From positions 186,001 through 250,000 of the forward strand of contig NZ_JABAGQ010000006.1 in assembly GCF_012844225.1 (NCBI RefSeq): DNA of 64,000 nt, given 5' to 3'. A program made the translations under genes and the position numbers. The stretch is from Rhodococcus sp. 105337. Its GTDB lineage: Bacteria; Actinomycetota; Actinomycetes; Mycobacteriales; Mycobacteriaceae. Shown here piece by piece: positions 55,479 to 63,741 of the stretch. The notes under the pieces are model-generated. The model had not been told where the DNA came from. It saw only the letters and a program-made list of their open reading frames with translations, and made no database searches. The stretch's first letter is position 1; every line of letters starts with the position of its first letter.

Positions 55479-57617
55479 ATGAGCATCCCCACCGACGGTC
55501 TGCGCGACGACGCCGAACACCTCCTCCGAGAGCTTGCCGGACCGGACGCCCGCTTGCGCGACGACCAGTGGACCGCGATCGAGGCGCTCGTCGTCCAGCG
55601 CCGCCGGGCACTCGTGGTCCAGCGCACCGGTTGGGGAAAATCCGCCGTCTATTTCATCTCCGCCAAACTGCTGCGGGCGCACGGACACGGCCCGACGGTG
55701 ATCGTGTCCCCACTGCTGGCACTGATGCGCAACCAGGTCGCCGCCGCCGAACGAGCAGGTGTGCGGGCCGCGACCATCAACTCCGGCAACATGACGGAGT
55801 GGGACGAGATCCACGAACGGATCCGGTCCGGTGATGTCGACGTCCTGCTCGTCAGTCCGGAACGGCTCAACAACCCCGACTTCCGCGATCAGGTGCTCCC
55901 GGCTCTCGCACGCGACGCGGGTCTCGTCGTCGTGGACGAAGCGCACTGTGTATCGGACTGGGGCCACGATTTCCGTCCCGACTACCGGCGTATCCGCACG
56001 CTCGTCGCCGACCTCGGCGACGGAGTGCCGGTTCTGGCCACCACCGCCACCGCCAACGATCGGGTGGTCGCCGACGTCGCCGCGCAACTGGGAGTCGGCG
56101 CTCAGGTCCGGTCGGGTGTGCCCGGAGAGCCGGCGTCGTCGTCCGACGGAACACTCGTTCTGCGCGGCGGACTGGACCGCCCCTCACTGCACCTGTCGGT
56201 GGTCCGCATCGACGAACCGGCTCGTCGTGCGGCCTGGCTGGCCCAGCATCTGGACGAGCTTCCGGGTTCGGGCATCGTGTACACGCTGACGGTGTCGGCC
56301 GCACGCGATCTCGCGGCACTGCTGTCGGACCACGGCTACGCCGTCGCCGCGTACACCGGTCAGACCGACCCGGCCGAACGGGAGCAGCTCGAGTCGGACC
56401 TTCTGGCCAACCGCGTCAAGGCGCTGGTCGCCACGTCGGCGCTGGGCATGGGGTTCGACAAGCCCGATCTGGGCTTCGTCGTCCATCTCGGGGCGCCGTC
56501 CTCTCCTATCTCCTATTACCAGCAGGTCGGCCGGGCCGGCCGTTCGACGGACCGCGCGGAAGTCGTGCTTCTCCCCGGCCCCGAGGACCGGCAGATCTGG
56601 CAGTGGTTCGCCTCCGTGGCGTTCCCGGAAGAGTCGCTGGTGCGCCGGGTCATCGAGGCGCTCGACCCGGAACGGCCGCTGTCGACCCAGGCATTGGAGC
56701 CGCGTGTCGACCTCAACCGGTCACGGCTCGAGATGGTGCTCAAGGTGCTGGACGTGGACGGAGCGGTCCGCCGGGTGAAGGGCGGTTGGATCGCGACGGG
56801 ACAACCGTGGGTGTACGACGCCGAGCGGTATGCCCGCCTCGAAGAAGCCCGCACCGCCGAACAGAACGCGATGATCGAGTACGAGCGCACCACCGAGTGC
56901 CGCATGGTCTTCCTTCGCCGCCAGCTCGACGATCCGGAACTCACCGCGGACACCCCGGGATGCGGCCGGTGCGACAACTGCACGGGGTCGCGATGGTCCG
57001 ACGTCGTGGACGAGGCGGAGGTGGCCAGGACGAAGGCTCGCCTCGAGCGCCCCGGCGTCGACCTCCCCCCGCGACGGCAGTGGCCGACGGGCATGGCGAC
57101 GCTCGGTGTGAAGCTCTCGGGCCGCATCACCGACGGCCCCGAGCCCGGGCGCGTTCTGGGAAGACTGTCGGATCTGGGCTGGGGTCCCCGCCTGCGTGCG
57201 CTTCTCGACGCTCCGGACGGTCCCGTTCCCGACGCGGTGGTGCAGGCGTCGGTGGCAGTGCTCGCGTCCTGGGATTGGGCGCAACGACCCACCGCGGTGA
57301 TGGCCGTCGAGTCCCCGGACCACCCGGTGCTCACCGCCTCGCTCGCGTCGCGTCTGTCACAACTGGGCCGACTTCAGGATTTAGGTGTATTACGTCGCCG
57401 AACGGGGCATCCCCCTGCGACGGCCGCGAATTCGGCATACCGGATCGCCGCGCTAGTCGATGCGTGGGAGACGCCCGATCTCAGCGGAGTGCGCGGTCCG
57501 ATCCTTCTCGTCGATGCGGTGACCGACACCGGCTGGACGCTCACGATGGCGGCGAGGACTCTCGTCGCCGCCGGAGCCGACGCGGTGCTGCCGTTCGCGC
57601 TCGCGAGCCCGAAGTAA
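55479..57617 (+). CDS. recQ: RecQ-family DNA helicase with C-terminal phosphoribosyltransferase-like segment
   Basis: RecQ helicases unwind DNA 3' to 5' in recombination and repair. The 712-residue protein has Walker A VVQRTGWGKSAVY (about 47-58), VIVSPLLALMRNQV, VVDEAHCVSDWGHDFRPDYR, TTATANDRVV, LVATSALGMGFDKPDLGFVV and YYQQVGRAGRSTDR, then a zinc-binding region with C...CGRCDNC (about 470-505). It lacks a clear HRDC domain. The last about 45 residues contain GPILLVDAVTDTGWTLT, which has the PRPP-loop pattern of phosphoribosyltransferases (the second acidic residue is Ala). The ATG at 55479 has only GGGGC upstream. It stands alone between divergent and unrelated genes. Confidence 0.92.
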   Translation: MSIPTDGLRDDAEHLLRELAGPDARLRDDQWTAIEALVVQRRRALVVQRTGWGKSAVYFISAKLLRAHGHGPTVIVSPLLALMRNQVAAAERAGVRAATINSGNMTEWDEIHERIRSGDVDVLLVSPERLNNPDFRDQVLPALARDAGLVVVDEAHCVSDWGHDFRPDYRRIRTLVADLGDGVPVLATTATANDRVVADVAAQLGVGAQVRSGVPGEPASSSDGTLVLRGGLDRPSLHLSVVRIDEPARRAAWLAQHLDELPGSGIVYTLTVSAARDLAALLSDHGYAVAAYTGQTDPAEREQLESDLLANRVKALVATSALGMGFDKPDLGFVVHLGAPSSPISYYQQVGRAGRSTDRAEVVLLPGPEDRQIWQWFASVAFPEESLVRRVIEALDPERPLSTQALEPRVDLNRSRLEMVLKVLDVDGAVRRVKGGWIATGQPWVYDAERYARLEEARTAEQNAMIEYERTTECRMVFLRRQLDDPELTADTPGCGRCDNCTGSRWSDVVDEAEVARTKARLERPGVDLPPRRQWPTGMATLGVKLSGRITDGPEPGRVLGRLSDLGWGPRLRALLDAPDGPVPDAVVQASVAVLASWDWAQRPTAVMAVESPDHPVLTASLASRLSQLGRLQDLGVLRRRTGHPPATAANSAYRIAALVDAWETPDLSGVRGPILLVDAVTDTGWTLTMAARTLVAAGADAVLPFALASPK

Positions 57618-57758
57618 TCGCTACGAGGAGACCAGACGCTACATGTTCGTGACCGGTATCACACCACATGTCCTACCTGCACGAAGCGCGGACTTTAGCA
57701 CCCGAGCCAGGCGAAACGGGTGAATTCGACATCAAATCTTGTTAAGTTACGAGGACTT

Positions 57759-58277
57759 ATGAAGCCCGTTACGGAAAGTAGTACCCCATCTGTAGAGCCG
57801 GCTGAATTGAGTTTCCGGAGTCCGCGCATCGCCGACGGAAAACGGCTGTGGCAGATCGCCCGCGACTCCCAGGTACTCGATGTCAATTCCGGTTACGCGT
57901 ATGTGTTGTGGTGCCGTGATTTCGCCGAGTATTCCGTGGTCGCCACCGACGAGCACGACCGCGCCGTCGGTTTCGTGACCGGATACCTGCGACCCGAGTC
58001 GCCACAGACGTTGTTCGTATGGCAGGTCGCCGTCGACGCCGACCAGCGCGGTCGTGGCGTCGCAGGCCGCATGCTGGACACTCTGCTCGACAGGCTCGCC
58101 CCCCTCGGCGTCACCCGCCTCGAGACCACGGTGAGTCCCGACAACGCAGCGTCGATCGCGATGTTCACCGCATTGGCTCGCCGCCGCGGAACCCATATCA
58201 CCCGGAGCGATTTGTTCGCGCCCGACGATTTTCCGGATTCTCATCTGGCTGAGGATCTTTACACGATCGGAGAGTGA
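57759..58277 (+). CDS. ectA: L-2,4-diaminobutyrate N-acetyltransferase EctA
   Basis: EctA acetylates 2,4-diaminobutyrate, the second step of ectoine synthesis. The 172-residue GNAT-fold protein has LSFRSPRIADGKRLWQIARD, VLDVNSGYAYVLWCRDFAEY (the conserved ectA start of the acetyltransferase domain), VDADQRGRGVAGRMLD (acetyl-CoA site) and TTVSPDNAASIAMFTALARR. The ATG at 57759 is preceded by GAGGA; an upstream in-frame GTG lacks one. It is first in ectA-ectB-ectC, the standard order. Confidence 0.95.
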   Translation: MKPVTESSTPSVEPAELSFRSPRIADGKRLWQIARDSQVLDVNSGYAYVLWCRDFAEYSVVATDEHDRAVGFVTGYLRPESPQTLFVWQVAVDADQRGRGVAGRMLDTLLDRLAPLGVTRLETTVSPDNAASIAMFTALARRRGTHITRSDLFAPDDFPDSHLAEDLYTIGE

Positions 58278-58303
58278 TCACCCGAGATTCGGGTATCGAT
58301 CAC
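58274..58303 (+). repeat. Hairpin overlapping the ectA stop codon
   Basis: GTGATC/GATCAC and CCCGA/TCGGG form a two-part stem with a small internal loop at 58274-58303. The ectA stop codon (58275-58277) is in the first arm. It may slow ribosomes, protect the upstream mRNA end, or reduce readthrough into ectB. Confidence 0.55.
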
Positions 58304-58338
58304 TTCGAGTTTCTTAAATATCGCAGGAGGACCACCAC

Positions 58339-59622
58339 ATGACCATCCTGGAACACAAGCCCGGCACGACGGGCGACATGGATATCTTCACGCATCTCGA
58401 GTCGGAAGTGCGCAGCTACAGCCGCAGCTGGCCCACCGTATTCGAAAAAGCGTCCGGATCCTGGCTCCGCAGTGAGAGCGGCAAGGACTACCTCGACTTC
58501 TTCGCGGGCGCCGGCGCCCTCAATTACGGGCACAACAACCCGATCCTCAAGTCCGCGCTCGTGGACTACATCATGAGCGACGGCATCACCCACGGCCTCG
58601 ACATGAACACCGTCGCGAAGCGGCGCCTTCTCGAGACGTTCGAACAGCTCGTGCTCAAGCCCCGCGGGCTCGATTACAAGGTCCAGTTCCCCGGTCCTAC
58701 CGGCACGAACTCGGTCGAGGCCGCACTCAAGCTTGCCCGCAAGGTCACCGGGCGCGAGTCGGTCATCAACTTCACCAACGCCTTCCACGGTATGACGCTC
58801 GGCGCTCTGTCGGTCACGGGCAACTCCATGAAGCGCGCGGGTGCCGGCGTCCCGCTGGTGCACGCGACCCCGATGCCGTTCGACAACTACTTCAACGGAG
58901 TCACCGAGGACTTCCAGTGGTTCTCCCGCGTGCTCGACGACGCCGGCAGCGGCCTCAACCGCCCCGCCGCGGTCATCGTCGAGACCGTTCAGGGTGAAGG
59001 CGGCGTCAATATCGCGCGCCCCGAATGGCTTCGCGCGCTGGCGGATCTGTGCCAGGAACGCGACATCCTGCTGATCGTCGACGACGTGCAGATGGGATGC
59101 GGCCGCACCGGCCCGTTCTTCTCCTTCGAGGTCGCCGGGATCACCCCCGACATCGTCACGCTGTCGAAGTCGATCGGTGGCTACGGTCTGCCGTTGGCGC
59201 TGACGCTGTTCAAGCGCGAACTCGACGTCTGGGGTCCGGGCGAGCACAACGGCACCTTCCGTGGGAACAATCCGGCGTTCGTCACCGCTACCGCCGCCCT
59301 CGAGCACTACTGGGCCGACGACAAGCTCGAGCGCGAAACGCTGCGCAAGGGCGAGCGCATCCGGCAGACGTTCATGAACCTGTCCGACATGTTCGACGGC
59401 GTCTCGACGCGCGGTCGCGGTCTCGTCCAGGGACTGGTGTTCGAGAAGCACGAGAACGCACAGAAGGTCTGCGAGCTCGCCTTCGAGGAGGGTCTTCTCG
59501 CGGAGACCTCGGGGCCGTCCGACGAGGTGGTCAAGCTCCTTCCGCCGCTGACCATCAGTGACGACGAGCTGGAGTTCGGACTCAATATCCTCGCCGAGGC
59601 CACCGCGAAGGTGCAGGCCTGA
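58339..59622 (+). CDS. ectB: L-2,4-diaminobutyrate transaminase EctB
   Basis: EctB converts aspartate-semialdehyde to 2,4-diaminobutyrate with glutamate as donor, the first step of ectoine synthesis. The 427-residue class III aminotransferase has PGPTGTNSVEAALKLARK, FTNAFHGMTLGALSVTGN, LIVDDVQMGCGRTGPFF and the PLP lysine in VTLSKSIGGYGLPLAL, then EHNGTFRGNNPAFVTA. GCAGGAGG lies 8 nt before the ATG. It follows ectA after a 61-nt gap with a hairpin. Confidence 0.97.
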   Translation: MTILEHKPGTTGDMDIFTHLESEVRSYSRSWPTVFEKASGSWLRSESGKDYLDFFAGAGALNYGHNNPILKSALVDYIMSDGITHGLDMNTVAKRRLLETFEQLVLKPRGLDYKVQFPGPTGTNSVEAALKLARKVTGRESVINFTNAFHGMTLGALSVTGNSMKRAGAGVPLVHATPMPFDNYFNGVTEDFQWFSRVLDDAGSGLNRPAAVIVETVQGEGGVNIARPEWLRALADLCQERDILLIVDDVQMGCGRTGPFFSFEVAGITPDIVTLSKSIGGYGLPLALTLFKRELDVWGPGEHNGTFRGNNPAFVTATAALEHYWADDKLERETLRKGERIRQTFMNLSDMFDGVSTRGRGLVQGLVFEKHENAQKVCELAFEEGLLAETSGPSDEVVKLLPPLTISDDELEFGLNILAEATAKVQA

Positions 59623-59679
59623 GCGAAGTCCGCTCCCCCTTTCCCGAGAAACCCTCACCCCTAAGGATTTTCGACACCC

Positions 59680-60078
59680 ATGATCGTTCGTACGACTGAA
59701 GAGATCACCGGTACCGATCGCGACGTCACGTCCGAAGACGGCAACTGGACCAGCAAGCGGATCGTGCTCGCCGGCGACAAGGTCGGTTTCTCGTTCCACG
59801 AGACGACCATCAAGGCGGGCACCGTCAACGAGTTCCACTACGCGAACCACATCGAGGCGGTGTGGCTGGTGGAAGGCGAGGGCACCCTCCAGGACCTGGA
59901 CAACGACGTGGAGTACGAGCTGGGTCCGGGTTCGATGTACCTGCTCAACGGCCACGAACGCCACCGCGTCCTGCCGCGCACGACGATGCGGATGATGTGC
60001 GTGTTCAATCCTCCGGTGACGGGTCGCGAGGTCCACGACGAGAACGGTGTCTACCCGCTCGTCGAAGAACCTGCCTGA
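59680..60078 (+). CDS. ectC: L-ectoine synthase EctC
   Basis: EctC closes the ring of N-acetyl-diaminobutyrate to give ectoine. The 132-residue cupin has the metal-binding segment [18 protein letters not shown] and the C-terminal [19 protein letters not shown]. It starts [16 protein letters not shown], normal for the family. AAGGA lies 13 nt upstream. No ectoine hydroxylase gene (ectD) follows; the next gene is an unrelated dehydrogenase, so the cluster by itself makes ectoine but not 5-hydroxyectoine. Confidence 0.97.
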   Translation: MIVRTTEEITGTDRDVTSEDGNWTSKRIVLAGDKVGFSFHETTIKAGTVNEFHYANHIEAVWLVEGEGTLQDLDNDVEYELGPGSMYLLNGHERHRVLPRTTMRMMCVFNPPVTGREVHDENGVYPLVEEPA

Positions 60079-60115
60079 TACCCACCCGGGTGGTCGCCAC
60101 GCGCGACGCGAGCAC

Positions 60116-60145
60116 GTGACCAATTGCGGGGCGGGCGCTTAGAGT
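60116..60145 (+). promoter_or_regulatory. Promoter of the leaderless 2-hydroxyacid dehydrogenase gene
   Basis: GTGACC (-35, 60116-60121), an 18-nt spacer and TAGAGT (-10, 60140-60145) lie 6 nt before the ATG at 60152. No ribosome-binding site. This is the clearest complete promoter among the leaderless genes. Confidence 0.7.
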
Positions 60146-60151
60146 CGAATC

Positions 60152-61087
60152 ATGACTTTCGAGCGCTCGCCCCGCATTGCTGTCGGTCCGGCGCCGGACG
60201 AGCGCTTCGTCCGAGCCGTCACCAGTGGCGGTGGGGTGGTGTGCGACCTCGACGACGCGCCCGACGCGCTGGTCTGGACCGGCGGACCCGACTCGTTTCC
60301 CGAGTCGCTCCCCCGGTCCGTGCGCTGGGTTCAGCTTCCGGCGGCCGGGGTCGAGCGCTGGCTGTCCGAAGGAATCGTCCGGGCTCATCCGCAAGTGATG
60401 TGGACCTCCGCCGCGGGTGCGTACTCGGCGACCGTTGCCGAGCACGCGCTCATGCTGCTGCTCGCCGGGGTGCGGGCACTGCCGGCCCACCTCGAGGCAA
60501 CCTCCTGGGAGCCCGAGGCCTTCTTTCCCACCCTCGGGACGTTGCGAGGATCCACCATCGGCATCATCGGCGCCGGTGGCATCGGCCGGGCACTGATCCC
60601 CATGCTCGCGGCACTGGGCGCACGCGCCCTGGCCGTGACCCGCAGCGGCCGTCCCGTACCCGGCGCTGTCGAAACCTACCCCGTCGAGAGGATCGACGAG
60701 ATCTGGCACCTCGCAGACCATTTCGTCGTCGCCGCACCCTCGACCACCGAGACCGAACAACTCGTCGGCGCCCCGGAACTTGCCGCCATGAAACCCACCG
60801 CGTGGGTGATCAACGTTGCCCGGGGACGCCTCATCGATACCGAGGCACTGGTGGAGGCGCTACGACAGGGCACCATCGCGGGAGTGGGTCTGGACGTCAC
60901 CGACCCGGAACCTCTCCCCGACGGTCACCCCCTCTGGTCGATGCCGAATGCGATGATCACACCCCACGACTCCAACCCCCCGGCGGTACGCATCCCTGCC
61001 TACCTCGAGCACGTCACGGAGAACATCACCCGGTTCGCGTCCGGGCTCGATCCCGTCGCTGTGATCGACCCGAGCGCCGGGTACTGA
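60152..61087 (+). CDS. D-isomer-specific 2-hydroxyacid dehydrogenase family protein
   Basis: These NAD(P)-dependent enzymes interconvert 2-hydroxy and 2-oxo acids. The 311-residue protein has the Rossmann motif IGIIGAGGIGRALIPMLA, the catalytic Arg in NVARGRLIDTEAL, Glu in VTDPEPLPDGHPLW and His in MITPHDSNPPA. The substrate is unknown; the short N-terminal domain resembles glyoxylate/hydroxypyruvate reductase-like members. It starts 73 nt after ectC but has its own promoter and may be unrelated to ectoine. It converges with the LigD-type polymerase gene (18-nt gap). Confidence 0.93.
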   Translation: MTFERSPRIAVGPAPDERFVRAVTSGGGVVCDLDDAPDALVWTGGPDSFPESLPRSVRWVQLPAAGVERWLSEGIVRAHPQVMWTSAAGAYSATVAEHALMLLLAGVRALPAHLEATSWEPEAFFPTLGTLRGSTIGIIGAGGIGRALIPMLAALGARALAVTRSGRPVPGAVETYPVERIDEIWHLADHFVVAAPSTTETEQLVGAPELAAMKPTAWVINVARGRLIDTEALVEALRQGTIAGVGLDVTDPEPLPDGHPLWSMPNAMITPHDSNPPAVRIPAYLEHVTENITRFASGLDPVAVIDPSAGY

Positions 61088-61105
61088 GCGCGCCTCGGTG
61101 CGGGG

Positions 61106-62068
61106 TCACGAACCGGCGCGACCGATATCCCCGTTCTCCGCCTCGTCCCGGTCGGCCCATTCGAGAAGAGCGTCGAGCGAGAAGACGGCGTCGTCGATCC
61201 CCGCGTGCAGGTCCCCGTATTTCGCGAACCGGTCCGGGACGGTCGCGACCGTGAATTCCCGCGGGTCGACATCGGGCACTTCCTCCCAGCGGACCGGCGT
61301 CGAGACACGGGCGTCGGCCACCCCGCGAATCGAGTACGCGCTCGCGAGGGTGTGGTCGCGCGCGTTCTGGTTGTAGTCGACGAACACGGCCGACTGGTCG
61401 CGGTCCTTACGCCACCAGGTGGTCGTCACATCCCGGGGCGCTCGTCGTTCGACTTCCCGCGCGAATGCCCATGCGGCCCGGCGTACGTCGTCGAACCCCC
61501 ATCGGGGCTCGATCCGGACGTAGACGTGCAGTCCCCGGCCACCCGACGTCTTCGGCCAGCCGACCGCGCCCAGTTCGGCGAGGACTTCCTGTACCACTCC
61601 GGCCACGCGCACCACGCGATCGAATCCGCAGTCGGGCATCGGGTCCAGGTCGATGCGCCACTCGTCGGGACGTTCGACGTCGGCGCGGCGCGAGTTCCAG
61701 GGATGGAACTCGACCGTGGACATCTGGACGGCCCACACGACGTCGGCGACGCGGGTGACGCACAACTCGTCCGCGTCGCGGTTGTAGCGCGGAAAGTGGA
61801 CCCGGACGGTGTCGACCCAGTCCGGCGCGCCATGGGGAAGCCGCTTCTGGTGCACCTTCTCCCCCTCGATGCCGGACGGAAACCGGTGCAGCATGCACGG
61901 CCGTTCCCGCAAGGCGCGGACGATGCCGTCGCCCACGGCCAGGTAATAGTTCGCGATGTCGAGCTTGGTGACACCGACTTCGGGGAAGTACACACGCTCG
62001 GGATGCGACAGCCGAACCGTACGGCCGTCGGCTTCGAGTTCGACGGCTTCCGACGAGTCCTTCCCCAT
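61106..62068 (-). CDS. LigD-type DNA polymerase/primase (archaeo-eukaryotic primase fold)
   Basis: This family adds nucleotides in non-homologous end joining and gap repair. The 320-residue protein has LSHPERVYFPEVGVTKLDIA, MLHRFPSGIEGEKVHQKRLP, TVEFHPWNSRRADVERPDEW, the catalytic DxD in RIDLDPMPDCGFD, and TSGGRGLHVYVRI. It has no ligase or nuclease domain. AGGAGG precedes the ATG at 62068. It is divergent from the LigB-type ligase gene, 129 nt apart; the LigD-like ligase is far away at 3.9 kb. No Ku gene lies in the window. Confidence 0.92.
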   Translation of the reverse strand: MGKDSSEAVELEADGRTVRLSHPERVYFPEVGVTKLDIANYYLAVGDGIVRALRERPCMLHRFPSGIEGEKVHQKRLPHGAPDWVDTVRVHFPRYNRDADELCVTRVADVVWAVQMSTVEFHPWNSRRADVERPDEWRIDLDPMPDCGFDRVVRVAGVVQEVLAELGAVGWPKTSGGRGLHVYVRIEPRWGFDDVRRAAWAFAREVERRAPRDVTTTWWRKDRDQSAVFVDYNQNARDHTLASAYSIRGVADARVSTPVRWEEVPDVDPREFTVATVPDRFAKYGDLHAGIDDAVFSLDALLEWADRDEAENGDIGRAGS

Positions 62069-62185
62069 GCGGTCCCTCCTCGTGTACCCACGGGCCACCG
62101 CGTGCGGCCCGCCGGCGTGCACCCATCCTCGCGCGCCGGACACCACACCGCAGCACTTTCCGGTGCCGTGCTCCCTGCCGCGCGT

Positions 62186-62191
62186 TACCGT
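62186..62191 (+). promoter_or_regulatory. -10 hexamer TACCGT of leaderless ligB
   Basis: TACCGT ends 6 nt before the GTG start at 62198; no ribosome-binding site. Confidence 0.55.
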
Positions 62192-62197
62192 CGAGCT

Positions 62198-63736
62198 GTG
62201 TTGCTCGAGAGCGTGGTGGAGACATCGGACGCGGTGGCGGGGACCCGCTCACGGCGCGCGAAGACCGAGGCGTTGCGCGCATTGCTCGTGCGCGCCGATC
62301 CGGCCGAAGTCGAATCGGTGGTGTCGTGGCTGTCCGGGGATCTGGCCCAGGGACGGATCGGAGTCGGTTTCCGCACGCTCGCGGGCCTCGATCTGTCGCC
62401 GGCCGGCACGGCGACGCTCGAGGTCTCCGAGGTGGCCTCGATCCTCGACTCCCTCGCGACGACGTCGGGCCCGGGTTCTGCTGCGACACGTCGAGCACAG
62501 CTCGACGAATTGTTCTCACGCGCAACCGCCGGCGAACAGCATTTCCTCGTTCGTCTGCTCGGCGGCGATCTACGTCAAGGGGCGCTCGAAGGGGTGATGA
62601 CCGATGCCGTGGCCGCGGCAGCAGACCTTCCCCTCGACGCGGTGCGGCGCGCCTTCATGCTCTCCGGACGGCTCAGCGGCACGGCAGCGGCGGCCTTCGA
62701 GGGCGGGCTCGACGCCCTGGCCGCGTTCCGGATCGAGGTGGGCCGGCCGGTACGGCCCATGCTTGCCTCGCCGGCCGAGTCCCTCACCTCCGCGCTCACC
62801 GAACTCGGCGGCGAGGTGAGTGTGGAGTACAAACTCGACGGCGCACGCATCCAGGTTCATCGTGCGGGAGACGAGGTACGGATCTTCACGCGTACGTTGC
62901 GCGACATCACCGGGTCCGTACCGGAACTGGTCGACCTCGTCGCCGGCCTGCCGTGCACCAGTGTGGTGCTCGACGGGGAGACGCTCGCCTTGACCGATTC
63001 CGGCCGTCCCCGCCCCTTCCAGGAGACCATGAGCCGATTCGGCGCACGCAGCGAGCGCGAACTGCTGCTGCATCCGTACTTCTTCGACTGCCTGCACCTC
63101 GACGGAGACGACCTCCTCGACGCTCCCCTGTCCGAACGACTGGCCGCCCTCGACCGTGTGGCCGCGCGACACCGGATACCTGCGGTGACGGCGCCCGGCC
63201 CGGAGCGTGCACAGGCGCACCTCGCGGCGTCGCTCGATCACGGGCACGAAGGCGTCATGGTGAAATCCCTCACGTCCCCCTACAACGCGGGTCGGCGCGG
63301 ACGCGCGTGGCAGAAGGTCAAACCCGAGCACACACTCGATCTGGTGGTGCTGGCCGCCGAGTGGGGTTATGGGCGCCGGACCGGATATCTGTCGAACCTG
63401 CATCTGGGCGCGCGCGATCCCGACGGCGGCCCGCCGATCATGGTGGGAAAGACGTTCAAGGGCCTCACCGACGAGTTGCTGCGGTGGCAGACAGCCGAAT
63501 TCCCGCTACACGAGTCGCACCGGGACGAGCACACCGTCTATCTCGAACCGCGCCTGGTAGTGGAGATCGAACTCGACGGTGCCCAGGTCAGCACGCGCTA
63601 TCCGGGCGGGGTGGCGCTCAGATTCGCGCGGGTACTGCGCTACCGCCCGGACAAATCACCGGCAGAGGCGGACACGATCGACGCGGTGCGCGCACTGCTC
63701 CCCCGCTCGCCGGTCGGCAACGACGGCCTACCGTAG
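62198..63736 (+). CDS. ligB: ATP-dependent DNA ligase, LigB type
   Basis: LigB joins DNA nicks with ATP; in mycobacteria it is dispensable. The 512-residue protein has an N-terminal helical DNA-binding domain (about 1-190), motif I EYKLDGARIQVHR with the catalytic Lys, VVLDGETLAL, YFFDCLHLDGDDLL, EGVMVKSLTSPYNAGRRG and AWQKVKPEHTLDLVVL, then an OB-fold. The GTG at 62198 is set by the -10 hexamer 6 nt upstream; the frame is open to the left. It is followed by a Sir2 gene only 5 nt after its stop. Confidence 0.94.
   Translation: MLLESVVETSDAVAGTRSRRAKTEALRALLVRADPAEVESVVSWLSGDLAQGRIGVGFRTLAGLDLSPAGTATLEVSEVASILDSLATTSGPGSAATRRAQLDELFSRATAGEQHFLVRLLGGDLRQGALEGVMTDAVAAAADLPLDAVRRAFMLSGRLSGTAAAAFEGGLDALAAFRIEVGRPVRPMLASPAESLTSALTELGGEVSVEYKLDGARIQVHRAGDEVRIFTRTLRDITGSVPELVDLVAGLPCTSVVLDGETLALTDSGRPRPFQETMSRFGARSERELLLHPYFFDCLHLDGDDLLDAPLSERLAALDRVAARHRIPAVTAPGPERAQAHLAASLDHGHEGVMVKSLTSPYNAGRRGRAWQKVKPEHTLDLVVLAAEWGYGRRTGYLSNLHLGARDPDGGPPIMVGKTFKGLTDELLRWQTAEFPLHESHRDEHTVYLEPRLVVEIELDGAQVSTRYPGGVALRFARVLRYRPDKSPAEADTIDAVRALLPRSPVGNDGLP
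63729..63734 (+). promoter_or_regulatory. -10 hexamer TACCGT inside the end of ligB, for the Sir2 gene
   Basis: TACCGT overlaps the last codons of ligB and ends 7 nt before the GTG at 63742. It may allow independent leaderless transcription of the Sir2 gene. Confidence 0.4.
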
Positions 63737-63741
63737 AAGGG

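Noticed and set aside
60082-60093. 12-bp palindrome CCACCCGGGTGG just after ectC
   Set aside because: There is no loop, so it cannot form a normal terminator hairpin. It may be a chance palindrome or a protein site, but nothing supports a specific role.
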